A stretch of 15,328 nucleotides of DNA. It comes from Ruminococcaceae bacterium UBA3215 (GTDB lineage: Bacteria; Bacillota; Clostridia; Oscillospirales; Ruminococcaceae). Where the stretch lies: the NCBI GenBank assembly GCA_002363155.1, contig DEWH01000023.1:24446-39773 (forward strand), written 5' to 3'. This document shows positions 15,305 through 15,328 of the stretch, piece after piece (the stretch's first letter is position 1; the number at the start of each line of letters is the position of its first letter). The notes beneath the pieces are model-generated. The model was not told where the DNA came from, made no database searches, and was given only the letters and a program-made list of their open reading frames with translations. The translations under genes were made by a program, and so were the position numbers.

Positions 15305-15328
15305 TGGTGCGCCAACAGGGACTCGAAC
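15305..15328 (-). tRNA. tRNA 3' end, cut by window edge
   Basis: On the minus strand, the last T-stem base, the T loop TTCGAGT, T-stem strand CCCTG, acceptor TTGGCGC, discriminator A and encoded CCA are visible, a clear tRNA 3' end. The 5' acceptor strand should be about GCGCCAA. The anticodon lies outside the window, so identity is open (lysine or arginine tRNAs are possible guesses). It is separated from tRNA-Trp by 72 bases that hold no further tRNA; both are probably in one leftward transcript. Confidence 0.85.

Noticed and set aside
1..15328. CRISPR array, prophage or insertion sequence
   Set aside because: No regularly spaced repeats, cas genes, transposase, integrase or phage structural genes were seen on either strand.

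Overview
The window looks like chromosomal DNA of a gut-type clostridium, most likely Oscillospiraceae/Ruminococcus-like. The reasons are roughly 50-55% GC in most genes (by eye), Bacillota-style AddA and AlaRS, consensus sigma-A promoters with 17-bp spacers, strong Shine-Dalgarno sites, tRNAs with an encoded CCA end, and GC-rich palindromic repeats in the gene gaps of a kind I associate with this family. The species cannot be named from the sequence alone. I see no phage, insertion sequence or CRISPR array.

Layout, left to right. (1) 1-200 is non-coding: part of a dispersed repeat, a hairpin, and a leftward promoter that fires toward whatever lies left of the window. (2) 201-3816, minus strand, is a three-gene unit: a CtpE-like P-type cation ATPase, RNase HI (rnhA) and a BbZIP/GufA-type ZIP metal transporter. 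(3) A divergent promoter pair at 3850-3919 separates this unit from an OmpR-family response regulator (3952-4626) that has no kinase beside it. (4) addA (4762-8115), the helicase-nuclease subunit of AddAB, follows without addB and is flanked on both sides by GC-rich palindromic spacers that share a 16-bp block. (5) 8315-10344 is a self-contained plus-strand unit: promoter, DUF2156 protein, CxxCxxCC (YkgJ-type) protein, unknown 145-aa protein, terminator. (6) 10345-10576 is non-coding and repeat-rich. (7) 10577-14012, minus strand, is an amidohydrolase followed by alaS, with a near-consensus promoter and no T-box. (8) 14166-15092, minus strand, is an AT-rich DUF4268/PD-(D/E)XK-like gene that looks foreign. 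(9) The right edge holds a terminator, tRNA-Trp(CCA) and the 3' end of a second tRNA, all on the minus strand.

Most genes are housekeeping: metal ion traffic, R-loop and primer removal, recombination repair and alanine charging. The less explained parts are the kinase-less regulator, addA without addB between related repeats, the three-gene DUF2156/CxxCxxCC/unknown unit, the leftward promoter-hairpin at 70-184, and the AT-rich nuclease-like gene beside tRNA-Trp. None of these is proven to be a new system; they are the places to look.
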